Assembly: GCA_947588965.1 (NCBI GenBank)
Contig: CANQAN010000001.1
Span: forward strand, 62,001 to 126,000
Direction of reading: 5' to 3'
DNA length: 64,000 nt
From: an uncultured Helicobacteraceae bacterium
GTDB lineage: Bacteria; Campylobacterota; Campylobacteria; Campylobacterales; Helicobacteraceae
Shown: positions 45,195-53,890 of the stretch, one piece after another
Layout of the letters: each line of letters starts with the position of its first letter
Position numbering within the stretch: position 1 is the first letter of the stretch
Translations under genes and position numbers: made by a program
Notes under the pieces: generated by a model
Told to the model about the DNA's origin: nothing
What the model saw: the letters and a program-made list of their open reading frames with translations, nothing else
Databases searched by the model: none

Positions 45195-45775
45195 GGGTTA
45201 GCAATAATGTAGGCTTTAATGATTTTTTGTTCTTTAAGTGGTTTGTCATTCCCGTCTGTTTGCGTATATTCTATCTTGCGCAAGGCTCTAAAACTCTCCT
45301 CCCTATCCGTTGCACTAATCTCACCAAAAATCGTGTGTTTTCCATTAAGATGGGGCGTACGTGTCGTTGTAATGAAAAATTGACTGCCATTTGTGTTTGC
45401 ACCAGAATTTGCCATAGCAAGAATCCCCGCTCTATCAAAGACATAGCCCTCTGCAATCTCATCTTCAAAGTCTTTTCCCCAAATTGACTCACCGCCTCTA
45501 CCTGTCCCGCTAGGATCTCCGCCTTGAATCATAAACTTACGAATCACACGATGAAATATCACTCCATTGTAATATCCTTCATTAATGTGTGTAACGAAGT
45601 TTTCTACAGCCTTTGGAGCAACTTCTGGAAACAAATCTAAGACAATCTTGCCCGAAGTCGTCTCAAGTACCGCCTGTATTTTATGCTCCGATTCCTGCGC
45701 ACAGAGATTGAGGAATCCTAACATTAAAATGATTCCTATTTTAAACAAATAACGAATCAACACTTTGTCCATCAT
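45191..45775 (-). CDS. Exported cyclophilin-type peptidyl-prolyl isomerase
   Basis: 194 residues; a signal peptide (LFKIGIILMLGFLNLCA) directs it to the periplasm. The cyclophilin domain is complete: IVLDLFPEVAPKAVENFVTH, YYNGVIFHRVIRKFMIQGGD with the catalytic arginine, and LAMANSGANTNGSQFFITT. Adjacent ATG codons (45775, 45772) follow AAGGA. The 5' end overlaps prs by 35 bases on the same strand. Catalyses proline isomerisation in exported proteins. Confidence 0.94.
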   Translation of the reverse strand: MMDKVLIRYLFKIGIILMLGFLNLCAQESEHKIQAVLETTSGKIVLDLFPEVAPKAVENFVTHINEGYYNGVIFHRVIRKFMIQGGDPSGTGRGGESIWGKDFEDEIAEGYVFDRAGILAMANSGANTNGSQFFITTTRTPHLNGKHTIFGEISATDREESFRALRKIEYTQTDGNDKPLKEQKIIKAYIIANP

Positions 45776-46670
45776 TAATCCTTCTAATCACTTCGGCAAA
45801 CAAAGGAGCGGCACTCAAAATCTTAATCTTATCACACTCCATTCTTGGCGGAATCGTATCTGTTACGATCACCTCATCAATTTCATCTTGCATGATGCGC
45901 TCATATGCAGGACCACTAAAAACAGCGTGCGTTCCAAGCGCGATCACGCTCACAGCGCCCTTTTGTTTGAACGCCCGCGCCGCTTTTACCATTGTCCCTG
46001 CGGTATCAATAATGTCATCAATCAAAATCACATTCTTCCCCTCCACATTTCCAATGATATTCATAACCTCACTCTCATTTGCTTTTTCGCGTCTTTTATC
46101 AACAATGACAATGTCCAACCCCAAAAGCTTCGCAAAATACCGCGCCCTCCCAACGCCACCAATATCAGGACTTGCAACAACAGAATTCTGCAAATTGTGC
46201 GTGAGAATGTATTCCTTGAATATAATTGAGCCATAGAGATTATCCACAGGAATATCAAAAAAGCCCTGAATTTGTCCAGCATGCAAATCCATCGTAACAA
46301 GACGCGTGATTCCTGCGCACTGCAAAAGATCAGCAACCAGCTTTGCGGTGATTGGAACGCGCGGAGCAGCCTTGCGATCTTGTCGCGCATAGCCAAAATA
46401 AGGCATGACTGCATTTACACTCTTTGCCGAACTACGTTTGAGCGTATCTATCATAATGAGCAATTCCATGAGATTGTCATTTGTGGGAGCACAAGTAGGC
46501 TGAATCACAAACACATCTTTTCCGCGCACACTCTCGCACAGACGAATACTCACCTCTCCGTCACTAAAGCGCGACACTTCTGCTTCAGAGAGCTTCATCC
46601 CTAAAGCCTTCACGACTTGCGCAGAAAATTCCCTATGCGCACTCCCTGTAAAAATCTTGTAATCTTGCAT
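45741..46670 (-). CDS. prs: Ribose-phosphate pyrophosphokinase
   Basis: Makes PRPP for nucleotide, histidine and tryptophan synthesis. 309 residues from ATG 46670, the standard family start (MQDYKIFTGSAHREFSAQVV). FSDGEVSIRLCESVRGKDVF, YFGYARQDRKAAPRVPITAK and VILIDDIIDTAGTM, the PRPP-binding loop, are all present. An upstream ATG at 46700 lacks family support. Confidence 0.97.
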   Translation of the reverse strand: MQDYKIFTGSAHREFSAQVVKALGMKLSEAEVSRFSDGEVSIRLCESVRGKDVFVIQPTCAPTNDNLMELLIMIDTLKRSSAKSVNAVMPYFGYARQDRKAAPRVPITAKLVADLLQCAGITRLVTMDLHAGQIQGFFDIPVDNLYGSIIFKEYILTHNLQNSVVASPDIGGVGRARYFAKLLGLDIVIVDKRREKANESEVMNIIGNVEGKNVILIDDIIDTAGTMVKAARAFKQKGAVSVIALGTHAVFSGPAYERIMQDEIDEVIVTDTIPPRMECDKIKILSAAPLFAEVIRRINDGQSVDSLFV

Positions 46671-46736
46671 TTGAAGCCTTCTGTTGATTTGAAAGCTCAA
46701 TTATAGTCTCTCAAATCTTTAAAATCACACAAAAAA

Positions 46737-47291
46737 TTATTTTTTGCAATAATAAACAAAAGCGGGAGGTAAATTTTTCCAAACGACATCAGAAGTTGTC
46801 ACTTCAGAAAAGTATTTGCATAATTTCTTTTTAAACAGCAGTGCCTTAGGCGTGGGAAGCATGTAGGCAAAGGTGGAAAAGTATCCTCCAACGCGCAAAG
46901 AGCGGTGAATATTCTTTAATAAAATATCTTGCTCTTTGTCCTTCAAAAGACTCCAAGGAATCCCAGAAATCACAACATCAAGACTCTTGATTTTCCGATT
47001 CCGCATAATTGACGGCAAACGATTTGCATTTTTGTTCTCCACTTCAATGCCTTGAAATTTTTCTTGCAATTTTCTTGCATAATAAGAATTAATCTCAATG
47101 GCAAAAAAATGCGCTTCTTTTTGCTTGAGTGCAAGAATCTTTTCTGTAAAAACCCCACCACCTGGACCGATTTCTGCAATGTATTCCGCATCAGTGATTC
47201 CGATATTGCGCATCATTGCACTGCCCAGACTTTTAGAGCTAGCACACAGAGCCCCTATGTGCTTTGGCTCTTTTAAAAATTGTAAAATCAC
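46737..47291 (-). CDS. SAM-dependent methyltransferase, phospholipid N-methyltransferase-like
   Basis: 184 residues, GTG start at 47291 behind GAGGG. The order LKEPKHIGALCASSKSLGSAM, then IAEIGPGGGVFTEKILAL (SAM-binding motif I), FAIEINSYYARKL, and VVISGIPWSLL resembles bacterial PmtA phosphatidylethanolamine N-methyltransferases; KsgA-type rRNA dimethylases share motif I but have NLPY, not SGIPW. It could therefore methylate a phospholipid head group. The substrate is inferred from weak by-eye similarity. Confidence 0.7.
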   Translation of the reverse strand: MILQFLKEPKHIGALCASSKSLGSAMMRNIGITDAEYIAEIGPGGGVFTEKILALKQKEAHFFAIEINSYYARKLQEKFQGIEVENKNANRLPSIMRNRKIKSLDVVISGIPWSLLKDKEQDILLKNIHRSLRVGGYFSTFAYMLPTPKALLFKKKLCKYFSEVTTSDVVWKNLPPAFVYYCKK

Positions 47292-47426
47292 AATCAGACC
47301 CTCTAAAAATAATATTTTTAAAAAATTCTGCTAAAATTATACAGCAATTATCATTAATGGATTGTTATGATTCTATCAAGAAAATGTTAAGAACATTTCA
47401 ATGGGACAACTTTAAGGACTTTATTA

Positions 47427-49355
47427 ATGGGGATTTTAGAATTTTTAAAAACAAGCAGTTGTGAACAAATAGAAGCTTTTTGTCATCAACAATTCAATGC
47501 CAATGTGCAATACTTCAGAAATCACTATCCTAACTTAGCCGAATTCTTGCAAACTCCTGCTAAGGAATACAAGCTCCACATAGGTACAGATGGAATCAAT
47601 ATTTTTAATTTTATACAAAACACCTTTATGTTTCCTATCGTCGATGGAAAATCCACAATGCTGGATGTCCATGAGACTTGTGCCTACAACCCTCCAATTA
47701 ATGAAAAATGGCATCGCATTATTGGCAGTAGGGGGGGAATGATGGAAGAAGAGTTTCAATACAGCAAGATTCTTGTCAATGGAATCCTCACCTATGCTTC
47801 AGAAAATGGTGCAGTTGATGCCTATCATCTCCCAAGCGATTTTTTGCCAAGCCTGAATCTCTTCGGCTTAGGCGGGGGGATATTTTTGCAGATTCTTGCA
47901 GAAAAATACTCTTTTATCCATAATTTTTTAATCTTTGAGGAGTCGCTTGATCTCTTTAGAATCTCTTGTTTTTTTGTGGATTTTGCCCTTTTGTTTAGCA
48001 AGACACAGCAACAAGCAGGATATATCTTTTTAGAGAGCATCATAAAGAGAGAATACATTACAAATTTTTTCTTAATGCGTCGCATAAGCTCTGCGATTAT
48101 CCGCTTTGAGCTTGTTTTCTACCAAACCCCCGTTAGCCTCAATGCACGTGAGCTTGTCTTTGAGGCACAGTCTCAAACCCTACGCGGTTGGGGAACATTT
48201 GAAGATGAAATGCGCGGAATCCGTAATAAACTCTCTTGCAAGATGAATACAATGCTGATAGAACCAAAGCGCGTTAATGCTCCAATCTGCGTGATTGCAA
48301 ATGGACCAAGCCTTGACTTTTTGTTGCCTTTCATTAAAGAAAATCAAGACAAAATGATTCTCTTTAGTTGCGGAACAGCCCTAAAACCACTGCTTAACTA
48401 TGGAATCAAGCCCGATTTCCAAATAGAAATTGAGCGCCATGAATATTTAGATAAAGTCTTAGAAGAAGCACCACTTGGGGATATTCCGTTACTTTGCGCG
48501 AGTGTCGTTGATAAAAAGGCCAAAAAAGTCGCAAAGGAGATTTATTACTTTGAGCGCGAGGGAAGCAGTGCAGCAAACCTCAATGCTCCAATCTTTAAGG
48601 TGCAATTCACCTCTCCGCTTGTCGGAAACGCAGGGACTTCCCTTGCATGTTATTTGGGCAGTGATGTGGTTTTGTGCGGACTTGATTGTGGTTATAAAAA
48701 AGGTGCCAAAAAACATGCCACAAATTCCTATTATGGCGACGAAGATACGGGCTTACCATCTGATGCCTTTCCTGTGGCTGGAAACTTTAGCGATGATATT
48801 TATTCTGATCCGCTATTTTCGCTCTCTAAGAGTTCCTTAGAAGAAGCCTTTAGCAGACTCAAGCCTTTCCACATCCTCAATCTCAACGATGGAGCGAAGC
48901 TAGAAGGAGCAACCCCCATTCATTTTGAAGACTTTGAATTAAAACCCATCAAAAAAAAGACTGTCATCAAGCAGCTCAAATCTCTTTTTAGGAATCCCTA
49001 TGAAGAGAATTTCTATACAAAAAAGACAGAAAAATATCTCTTTGAAATCCTTGCTTTCAAAAACAAAATCCATGATATATTCAAAAAGCCAATTGATAAC
49101 AAAAAATCTCTTTTCCTTGTGCTTGATGTGATGCATAATGCCATTGCTATGGAGCAAGAACGCGAACCATTTATCAGCATACTTTTTGGTGGAAGTTTGA
49201 GCCATTTCCTCTATGCCACAGCATTAGCTGCTCTCCATCTTCCCCATGATCATATACAAGAACTTTGGAATAAGGCTGGAGAGCTTTATTTGGAGGGAAT
49301 GGATGGCATGTTGCAAGAATTGAGATCTGTGTTGTTAGAAAAAGTGGAACACTAA
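47427..49355 (+). CDS. Motility accessory factor (Maf-type, MptE-like glycosyltransferase)
   Basis: 642 residues, start behind AAGGAC. The central DUF115/MptE-like domain includes CVIANGPSLDFLLPFIKEN, FSCGTALKPLLNYGIKPDFQ and SPLVGNAGTSLACYLGSDVV followed by LCGLDCGY. The N-terminal 280 and C-terminal 150 residues fit the Maf_flag10 layout. In Campylobacter and Helicobacter, such proteins attach pseudaminic-type sugars to flagellin, probably as the glycosyltransferase. A run of seven G (47731-47737, near residue 102) could allow slippage. It is followed by an LPP20/FlgP-like gene. Confidence 0.9.
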   Translation: MGILEFLKTSSCEQIEAFCHQQFNANVQYFRNHYPNLAEFLQTPAKEYKLHIGTDGINIFNFIQNTFMFPIVDGKSTMLDVHETCAYNPPINEKWHRIIGSRGGMMEEEFQYSKILVNGILTYASENGAVDAYHLPSDFLPSLNLFGLGGGIFLQILAEKYSFIHNFLIFEESLDLFRISCFFVDFALLFSKTQQQAGYIFLESIIKREYITNFFLMRRISSAIIRFELVFYQTPVSLNARELVFEAQSQTLRGWGTFEDEMRGIRNKLSCKMNTMLIEPKRVNAPICVIANGPSLDFLLPFIKENQDKMILFSCGTALKPLLNYGIKPDFQIEIERHEYLDKVLEEAPLGDIPLLCASVVDKKAKKVAKEIYYFEREGSSAANLNAPIFKVQFTSPLVGNAGTSLACYLGSDVVLCGLDCGYKKGAKKHATNSYYGDEDTGLPSDAFPVAGNFSDDIYSDPLFSLSKSSLEEAFSRLKPFHILNLNDGAKLEGATPIHFEDFELKPIKKKTVIKQLKSLFRNPYEENFYTKKTEKYLFEILAFKNKIHDIFKKPIDNKKSLFLVLDVMHNAIAMEQEREPFISILFGGSLSHFLYATALAALHLPHDHIQELWNKAGELYLEGMDGMLQELRSVLLEKVEH

Positions 49356-49394
49356 TTGCTTCATCTCTAGTATCTTATGTCAGAAAGGATTGAA

Positions 49395-49976
49395 ATGACA
49401 CGAACATCAATTTCACTAGTTTTAGCAGGAATGCTTTTGGGAAGTAGTTTATTTGCGCTTACAAGCACAGCAAGCAATAGTGCTATCTTAAGCACAAGCA
49501 GTTTGCAAGAAAGCCCGATTGGAAATGCAGGAGTACAAGCTTCTTCGTCTATTGGTCGGAATTCTAACACACCCGTTGGTTTGCAAGGGACTGAAATCGG
49601 TGGAGATGACATTGTGATTCCAAATGCTCCAATCATCACGCCTTCAAGTATCATTGAGATTAGCGCGATTGGAATGGGAGTTGCTCCTGATACAACACTC
49701 TCACCTGCACAGGCTCTAGCCCTAGCAAAACGCGCAGCAATCGTGGATGCCTACAGACAGATTGGGGAAAAAATGTATGGAATCCGCGTCAATGCACAAG
49801 ATACAGTGCGCGACATGATGCTTAAGAACTCAACAGTGAAGACAAAAGTTCTTGCTGTGATTCGCAATGCTGAAATCGTAGAAACCATTTATAAAGATGG
49901 TCTTTGCCAAGTCAATATGGAACTCAAACTTGATGGTAAAAGATGGTATCGCGTATTAACAGGCGAACAATTCTAA
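49395..49976 (+). CDS. LPP20-family periplasmic protein, FlgP-like
   Basis: 193 residues from ATG 49395 (AAAGGA upstream); an ATG 18 bases earlier lacks a site. A signal peptide (SLVLAGMLLGSSLFA) has no lipobox cysteine. The C-terminal half, LSPAQALALAKRAAIVDAYRQIGEKMYGI then AQDTVRDMMLKNSTVKTKV and IRNAEIVETIYKDG (quoted in parts), matches LPP20/FlgP proteins; C. jejuni FlgP forms the flagellar basal disk. Its lack of a lipid anchor differs from that FlgP. The position after maf supports a flagellar role. Confidence 0.75.
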   Translation: MTRTSISLVLAGMLLGSSLFALTSTASNSAILSTSSLQESPIGNAGVQASSSIGRNSNTPVGLQGTEIGGDDIVIPNAPIITPSSIIEISAIGMGVAPDTTLSPAQALALAKRAAIVDAYRQIGEKMYGIRVNAQDTVRDMMLKNSTVKTKVLAVIRNAEIVETIYKDGLCQVNMELKLDGKRWYRVLTGEQF

Positions 49977-50464
49977 TTCCTCTCTTTGCTCTATTGACTC
50001 TCTTTGTGGTGGGGGGATGTGCGCAAGCCCCCTCTGCACTGCAAACTTCTTCTACAAAAACGGTATTTTTTTCTACTAAAGATTTCAGATTCTATGATTT
50101 AGGTTTTGTCAAAACATACGCAAATCACACGGATTTAGAGATTTTTAATGCAGGAGTTGTGTTGCTTCAAATGAAATGCTACAGCAACAAAATCTGTCTC
50201 AATCAAGAGTGCTATGCAAAAGACTCTATCATACGTCGCTTTTTTGGCAATGATCATTTCAAGGAACTAGACTTTAGCGCCCTTCTCAATGGACATGAAA
50301 TCTTTAGCGGAGAAAATAAACAAAAGCTCTCCGATGGCTTCAAACAAATCATTGTACGCAATGGTGAGAGCCTCATTTACACTTCTAAGAGTGATTCCAT
50401 CTCACTGCACATGCAAACGCACACGCAAAAGACGATTTTTCAATTAGAGATTCACGCAAATTAG
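49943..50464 (+). CDS. Lipoprotein of unknown function downstream of the FlgP-like gene
   Basis: 173 residues with a lipoprotein signal (LIPLFALLTLFVVGGCAQAP). The mature part has three cysteines close together (MKCYSNKICLNQECY) and beta-rich sequence. It resembles the small H. pylori lipoproteins of the HP0838 type as I recall them, but I cannot name a function. It overlaps the previous gene by 34 bases, suggesting coupling. A run of six G falls in the lipobox codons (VVGGC). Confidence 0.75.
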   Translation: MVSRINRRTILIPLFALLTLFVVGGCAQAPSALQTSSTKTVFFSTKDFRFYDLGFVKTYANHTDLEIFNAGVVLLQMKCYSNKICLNQECYAKDSIIRRFFGNDHFKELDFSALLNGHEIFSGENKQKLSDGFKQIIVRNGESLIYTSKSDSISLHMQTHTQKTIFQLEIHAN

Positions 50465-50472
50465 GGATTCTT

Positions 50473-51186
50473 ATGCAAATTTATCAACCAAAAGATGGAT
50501 ATTGTTATAACAGCGACACATTATTCCTCTACTCTTTTGCCAAAGATTTTTTAAAACCACACTCCACAGTCTTAGAAGTTGGCGCAGGTTGTGGAATCTT
50601 AGGATTATTGTGCGCTAGAGATATTCCCTTGCATTTAACCTTAATAGAAAAGAATCCAAAGATTGTGGAATTTTGCACACACAATTTACGTATCAATCAC
50701 TCACAAGCCGACCTCATTTGCGATGATTTCTTAAGCTTTAATTTTCAAGCTCACACGAATCACACTCCCTTTGATGTGATTCTTAGCAATCCTCCCTTTT
50801 ATCACGATGGCGTTGTAAAATCTAAAAACAGCGACATTTCAAGCGCACGTTATGCAGAAAATCTTCCGTTTTTTGATTTTGTCAAAAAGTCCAATGCTAT
50901 TCTCAAACACAATGGAGAGCTTATTTTTTGCTATGATGCAAAGTCCATAAACACATTGACAAGCGCATTAAATGCCTTTAAGATTCCACTCATTTCTTTG
51001 CGCTTTGTTTATCCAAAGCCAGACAAAAGCGCAAGTTTGGTATTATGTCGTGCAAAAAAAAATTCCAAAAGTCTTTGCGTGATTTTTCCGCCGCTTTTTA
51101 CGCACGAGAGCGGAAGAAACGGAGATTTTACGCAGGAGACAAAATCAATTTACAAGAGTGCAAATACTTGGAGCATTAAATGTTAG
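50473..51186 (+). CDS. tRNA1(Val) adenine-37 N6-methyltransferase family (TrmN6/YfiC)
   Basis: 237-residue class I SAM methyltransferase. Motif I VLEVGAGCGILGLLCARDIP and the catalytic NPPFY (ILSNPPFYHDG) of N6-adenine methyltransferases are present. The start QIYQPKDGYCYNSDTLFLYSF matches the TrmN6/YfiC group (drgfrfnlDslLLa). The nucleotide target is inferred from that group. It overlaps the next gene by 7 bases. Confidence 0.85.
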   Translation: MQIYQPKDGYCYNSDTLFLYSFAKDFLKPHSTVLEVGAGCGILGLLCARDIPLHLTLIEKNPKIVEFCTHNLRINHSQADLICDDFLSFNFQAHTNHTPFDVILSNPPFYHDGVVKSKNSDISSARYAENLPFFDFVKKSNAILKHNGELIFCYDAKSINTLTSALNAFKIPLISLRFVYPKPDKSASLVLCRAKKNSKSLCVIFPPLFTHESGRNGDFTQETKSIYKSANTWSIKC

Positions 51187-51560
51187 AACACTTAGAAGAA
51201 CATGGCGATTTCAACTTTTTCTTCAATCCTAGCAAATGCGCACAATGCGGTGGGCGCTGTTGCACGGGTGAGAGTGGATATATTTTTGTCACACCAAAAG
51301 AGATTCAAAATATCGCAGAATTCTTAGGAGTGGAATTTGAGCAATTTTGCCAGAATTTTGTCAAAAAGGTCGGTTATCGCTATTCTTTGCGCGAGATTTC
51401 AGAGGGTGGAGATGTTTATTCTTGTGTCTTTTTTAAAGATGGCGCATGTCAAATCTACCCAAAACGTCCCGCACAATGTGTCAATTTTCCCTTTTGGGAT
51501 TGCTATAAAGAAGATTTTAGAGACTTATTAAAGGAATGTATCGGTGTGGTGGAAAAATAA
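51180..51560 (+). CDS. YkgJ-family cysteine cluster protein
   Basis: 126 residues. The eight-cysteine pattern CAQCGGRCCTGESGYIFVTP, CVFFKDGACQIYPKRPAQCV and FWDC is that of the YkgJ/UPF0153 family, thought to bind a metal or Fe-S centre; function unknown. It overlaps trmN6 by 7 bases and the TPR lipoprotein gene by 17. Confidence 0.88.
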   Translation: MLEHLEEHGDFNFFFNPSKCAQCGGRCCTGESGYIFVTPKEIQNIAEFLGVEFEQFCQNFVKKVGYRYSLREISEGGDVYSCVFFKDGACQIYPKRPAQCVNFPFWDCYKEDFRDLLKECIGVVEK

Positions 51561-52842
51561 AAAATTCATTGGAGGATTCAGTGCATTTTTGCTATTTATC
51601 GGTCTTGTTGGTTGCATAAAAAAAGAAATCATACCAAACTCAAGCTTCAAAGAAGTCAAAAATCCCGAAGACATTCTCATTATGCAGGGATATGCAGCCG
51701 CCGATGCGAAAGATTATGCCGGAGCTAAGGAGTTTTTCACTCAAGCTTATACTCTAAGCAAGAATCCAAGCTATCTCAAAGAGATTCTAGGAATCCTTGT
51801 CGCACAACATGACACTGCAAATGCAAAAATCAATGCCTATAAATATTTAGAAAAATATCCTAAAGACGAAGAGGTTCGCGCCGCGCTCGTTGGGATTCTC
51901 ACTAATGCAAAAGAATTTCAAGAAGCCATAAAAGAGGCTAATATCCTCATAAATGACAACAAAAGTGCGACAAACTACGAACTCCTCTCTTCTGTGTATT
52001 TTCTCCAGCAAGACTTCACAAATGCGACAAAATACCTGCAAAAAGCCTATCAATTCAATCAAGATGAAGTTTTGCTTGACAAACTCGTAGCTATTTATTT
52101 GCTTTTTTTAAAGGACAAAAAGACTGCGATTAAGCTCTATGAAACACACATTCAAAACAATGGAATCTCTCAACTCACAGGTGAAAAGTTAGCCCTCATT
52201 TATGTGGAGATGCAGGACTTCCAAAATGCCTCTAGAATCTACAAATCTCTCTTTGAAGAATTAGGCACACAAAAATACGCAAGAATCGCTTTAGAGATTG
52301 ATTTCCAGCTTAAAGATTTCAAAAAAGCAGAATCTTTTTTATCCAAAAATCCAAAAATCAATGAGAGGGATAAGATTCTCTTTGAAGTCTATCGTCTAGA
52401 AAAAAATACAAAAAAAAGCATAGAGCAGGCTAAAATTATTTATCAAAACACGCAGGATGCTAACTTCCTCGCCTATCAAGCCATGATGAGTTATGAGAGT
52501 ACCAAGCCCCGCGCAAAACAACAGATCGCCTCTATTGAAAGAGATCTAAAAGAGGCTGCAAATTCCACAAATGACGCGCTCTATTGGAATTATTTAGGCT
52601 ATTTGATGATAGAGCATGACTTCAACGATGCCACACGCATACAAGAGGGCATGGATTATGTCAATAATGCCCTTCAACAAGAATCCGAAAACGCCTATTA
52701 TCTTGATTCTCTCGCGTGGGGATATTATAAACTCAAACAATGCGAGATGGCAAGGGAGCTTATGGAAAGGATTCCACAAGATTTACGCGAAAGTGAAAAA
52801 GAAATCAAAGAGCATTACACAAAGATTCTGCAATGCCCATAG
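51544..52842 (+). CDS. TPR-repeat lipoprotein
   Basis: 432 residues, GTG start at 51544. An N-terminal lipoprotein signal (FSAFLLFIGLVGCIKKE) is followed by about ten tetratricopeptide-like helical pairs, such as YAAADAKDYAGAKEFFTQAY and LSSVYFLQQDFTNATKYLQK, ending in YYLDSLAWGYYKLKQCEMAR. It is likely an outer- or inner-membrane-anchored scaffold in the periplasm. It resembles the C. jejuni Cj0089-type lipoproteins as I recall. No specific partner can be named. Confidence 0.85.
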   Translation: MWWKNKKFIGGFSAFLLFIGLVGCIKKEIIPNSSFKEVKNPEDILIMQGYAAADAKDYAGAKEFFTQAYTLSKNPSYLKEILGILVAQHDTANAKINAYKYLEKYPKDEEVRAALVGILTNAKEFQEAIKEANILINDNKSATNYELLSSVYFLQQDFTNATKYLQKAYQFNQDEVLLDKLVAIYLLFLKDKKTAIKLYETHIQNNGISQLTGEKLALIYVEMQDFQNASRIYKSLFEELGTQKYARIALEIDFQLKDFKKAESFLSKNPKINERDKILFEVYRLEKNTKKSIEQAKIIYQNTQDANFLAYQAMMSYESTKPRAKQQIASIERDLKEAANSTNDALYWNYLGYLMIEHDFNDATRIQEGMDYVNNALQQESENAYYLDSLAWGYYKLKQCEMARELMERIPQDLRESEKEIKEHYTKILQCP

Positions 52843-52855
52843 ATAAAGGAACATT

Positions 52856-53890
52856 ATGAATCTTTTTGCACTCTTTTCTCCTAAATATGGCACAAGCATA
52901 CGCAACAATAAGCCACGTTTTTCTGCACTCAAAAATACCTTTATGCAAGATTCCATTCAGGCCAACCAAAAAGAACAAAACGTCCTTAAAGTTTCTATGT
53001 TTAGCGCACTTATTTTAGCGATTTTTGGCATTGGATTTGGAGTTTTTGTTAAATCAATGGCGGTGATTTTTGATGGCTTTGTTGCACTTATTAGCGTTGG
53101 TCTTGGCGCATTGAGTGTAATTACTTCGCGATATATCTACAAAGAAGATGATGATATTTTTCAATATGGCTATGTGCGCTTTGAGCCTATGGTGAATCTC
53201 TTTAAATCTCTTGTCTTAGTTTTTGTTTGCGTCTATGCTCTGTTTAATGCCCTACAAAGCCTCCTAAATGGAGGCTACACTGTTGAACTTGGTGGAGCTG
53301 TGATATACAGCCTTTGTGCGTTTTTATTCTGCGCATTTTTGTATTTTTACACATTCTTTTACACAAAAATCCTAGAATCCGATCTCATTAGAGTTGATAG
53401 CACAGAATGGAAAATTGACTGCGTCCTCTATCTTGGGACACTCATTGCCTTTGGTTGCATTTATTCCCTGCTCTTTTTGGAGGCACGATTCTTTCTTGTA
53501 GAATCCATAACGCTTGAAAAAATGATGCACTACATCGATCCCATCCTTCTAGCGATTCTCTCCATACTTCTTTGCATCACACCCATTCGTATAGCCATAA
53601 GCAATTTTAAAGATTTAATGATGGTCGCTCCCCTAGAGCTTGATGAAAAGATTACGCAAATTATGGAAGATTTGAGCGCGGAATTTGGCTTTAGCGATTA
53701 TGACACTCATGTGGCAAAGTCGGGGCGCTTCTATATGGTAGAAGTCAATATTCTCACGCAAAAAAACTTCAAACCAACAACCATGCAGGAGTTTGATTTC
53801 ATACGCGAACGCATAGAAAAGGCACTAGAGATTCCAAGTTACAAAATCTGGCTCTCTGTGAGCTTCACAGCAAACCCAAAATGGCTCTAA
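52856..53890 (+). CDS. Cation diffusion facilitator family transporter (atypical)
   Basis: 344 residues with six hydrophobic helices and a cytoplasmic C-terminal domain (EKITQIMEDLSAEFGFSDYD), the CDF layout. The first helix pair reads MAVIFDGFVALISVGLGAL; the usual HSxxD-type second ligand is not present (D-x3-A). The helix 5 site reads EWKID (E-x3-D) in place of the usual H/D-x3-D. Substrate metal cannot be assigned and the ligand changes suggest a divergent member. It follows the TPR lipoprotein by 13 bases and abuts the convergent AEC gene. Confidence 0.82.
   Translation: MNLFALFSPKYGTSIRNNKPRFSALKNTFMQDSIQANQKEQNVLKVSMFSALILAIFGIGFGVFVKSMAVIFDGFVALISVGLGALSVITSRYIYKEDDDIFQYGYVRFEPMVNLFKSLVLVFVCVYALFNALQSLLNGGYTVELGGAVIYSLCAFLFCAFLYFYTFFYTKILESDLIRVDSTEWKIDCVLYLGTLIAFGCIYSLLFLEARFFLVESITLEKMMHYIDPILLAILSILLCITPIRIAISNFKDLMMVAPLELDEKITQIMEDLSAEFGFSDYDTHVAKSGRFYMVEVNILTQKNFKPTTMQEFDFIRERIEKALEIPSYKIWLSVSFTANPKWL

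Noticed and set aside
45765-46229. 154-codon open frame antisense to prs
   Set aside because: Covers invariant PRPP synthase motifs on the other strand; composition (many His, Asn and Ile) is what a reverse shadow gives.
46737-47291. KsgA-type 16S rRNA dimethyltransferase
   Set aside because: Too short and has SGIPW where KsgA has the NLPY motif.
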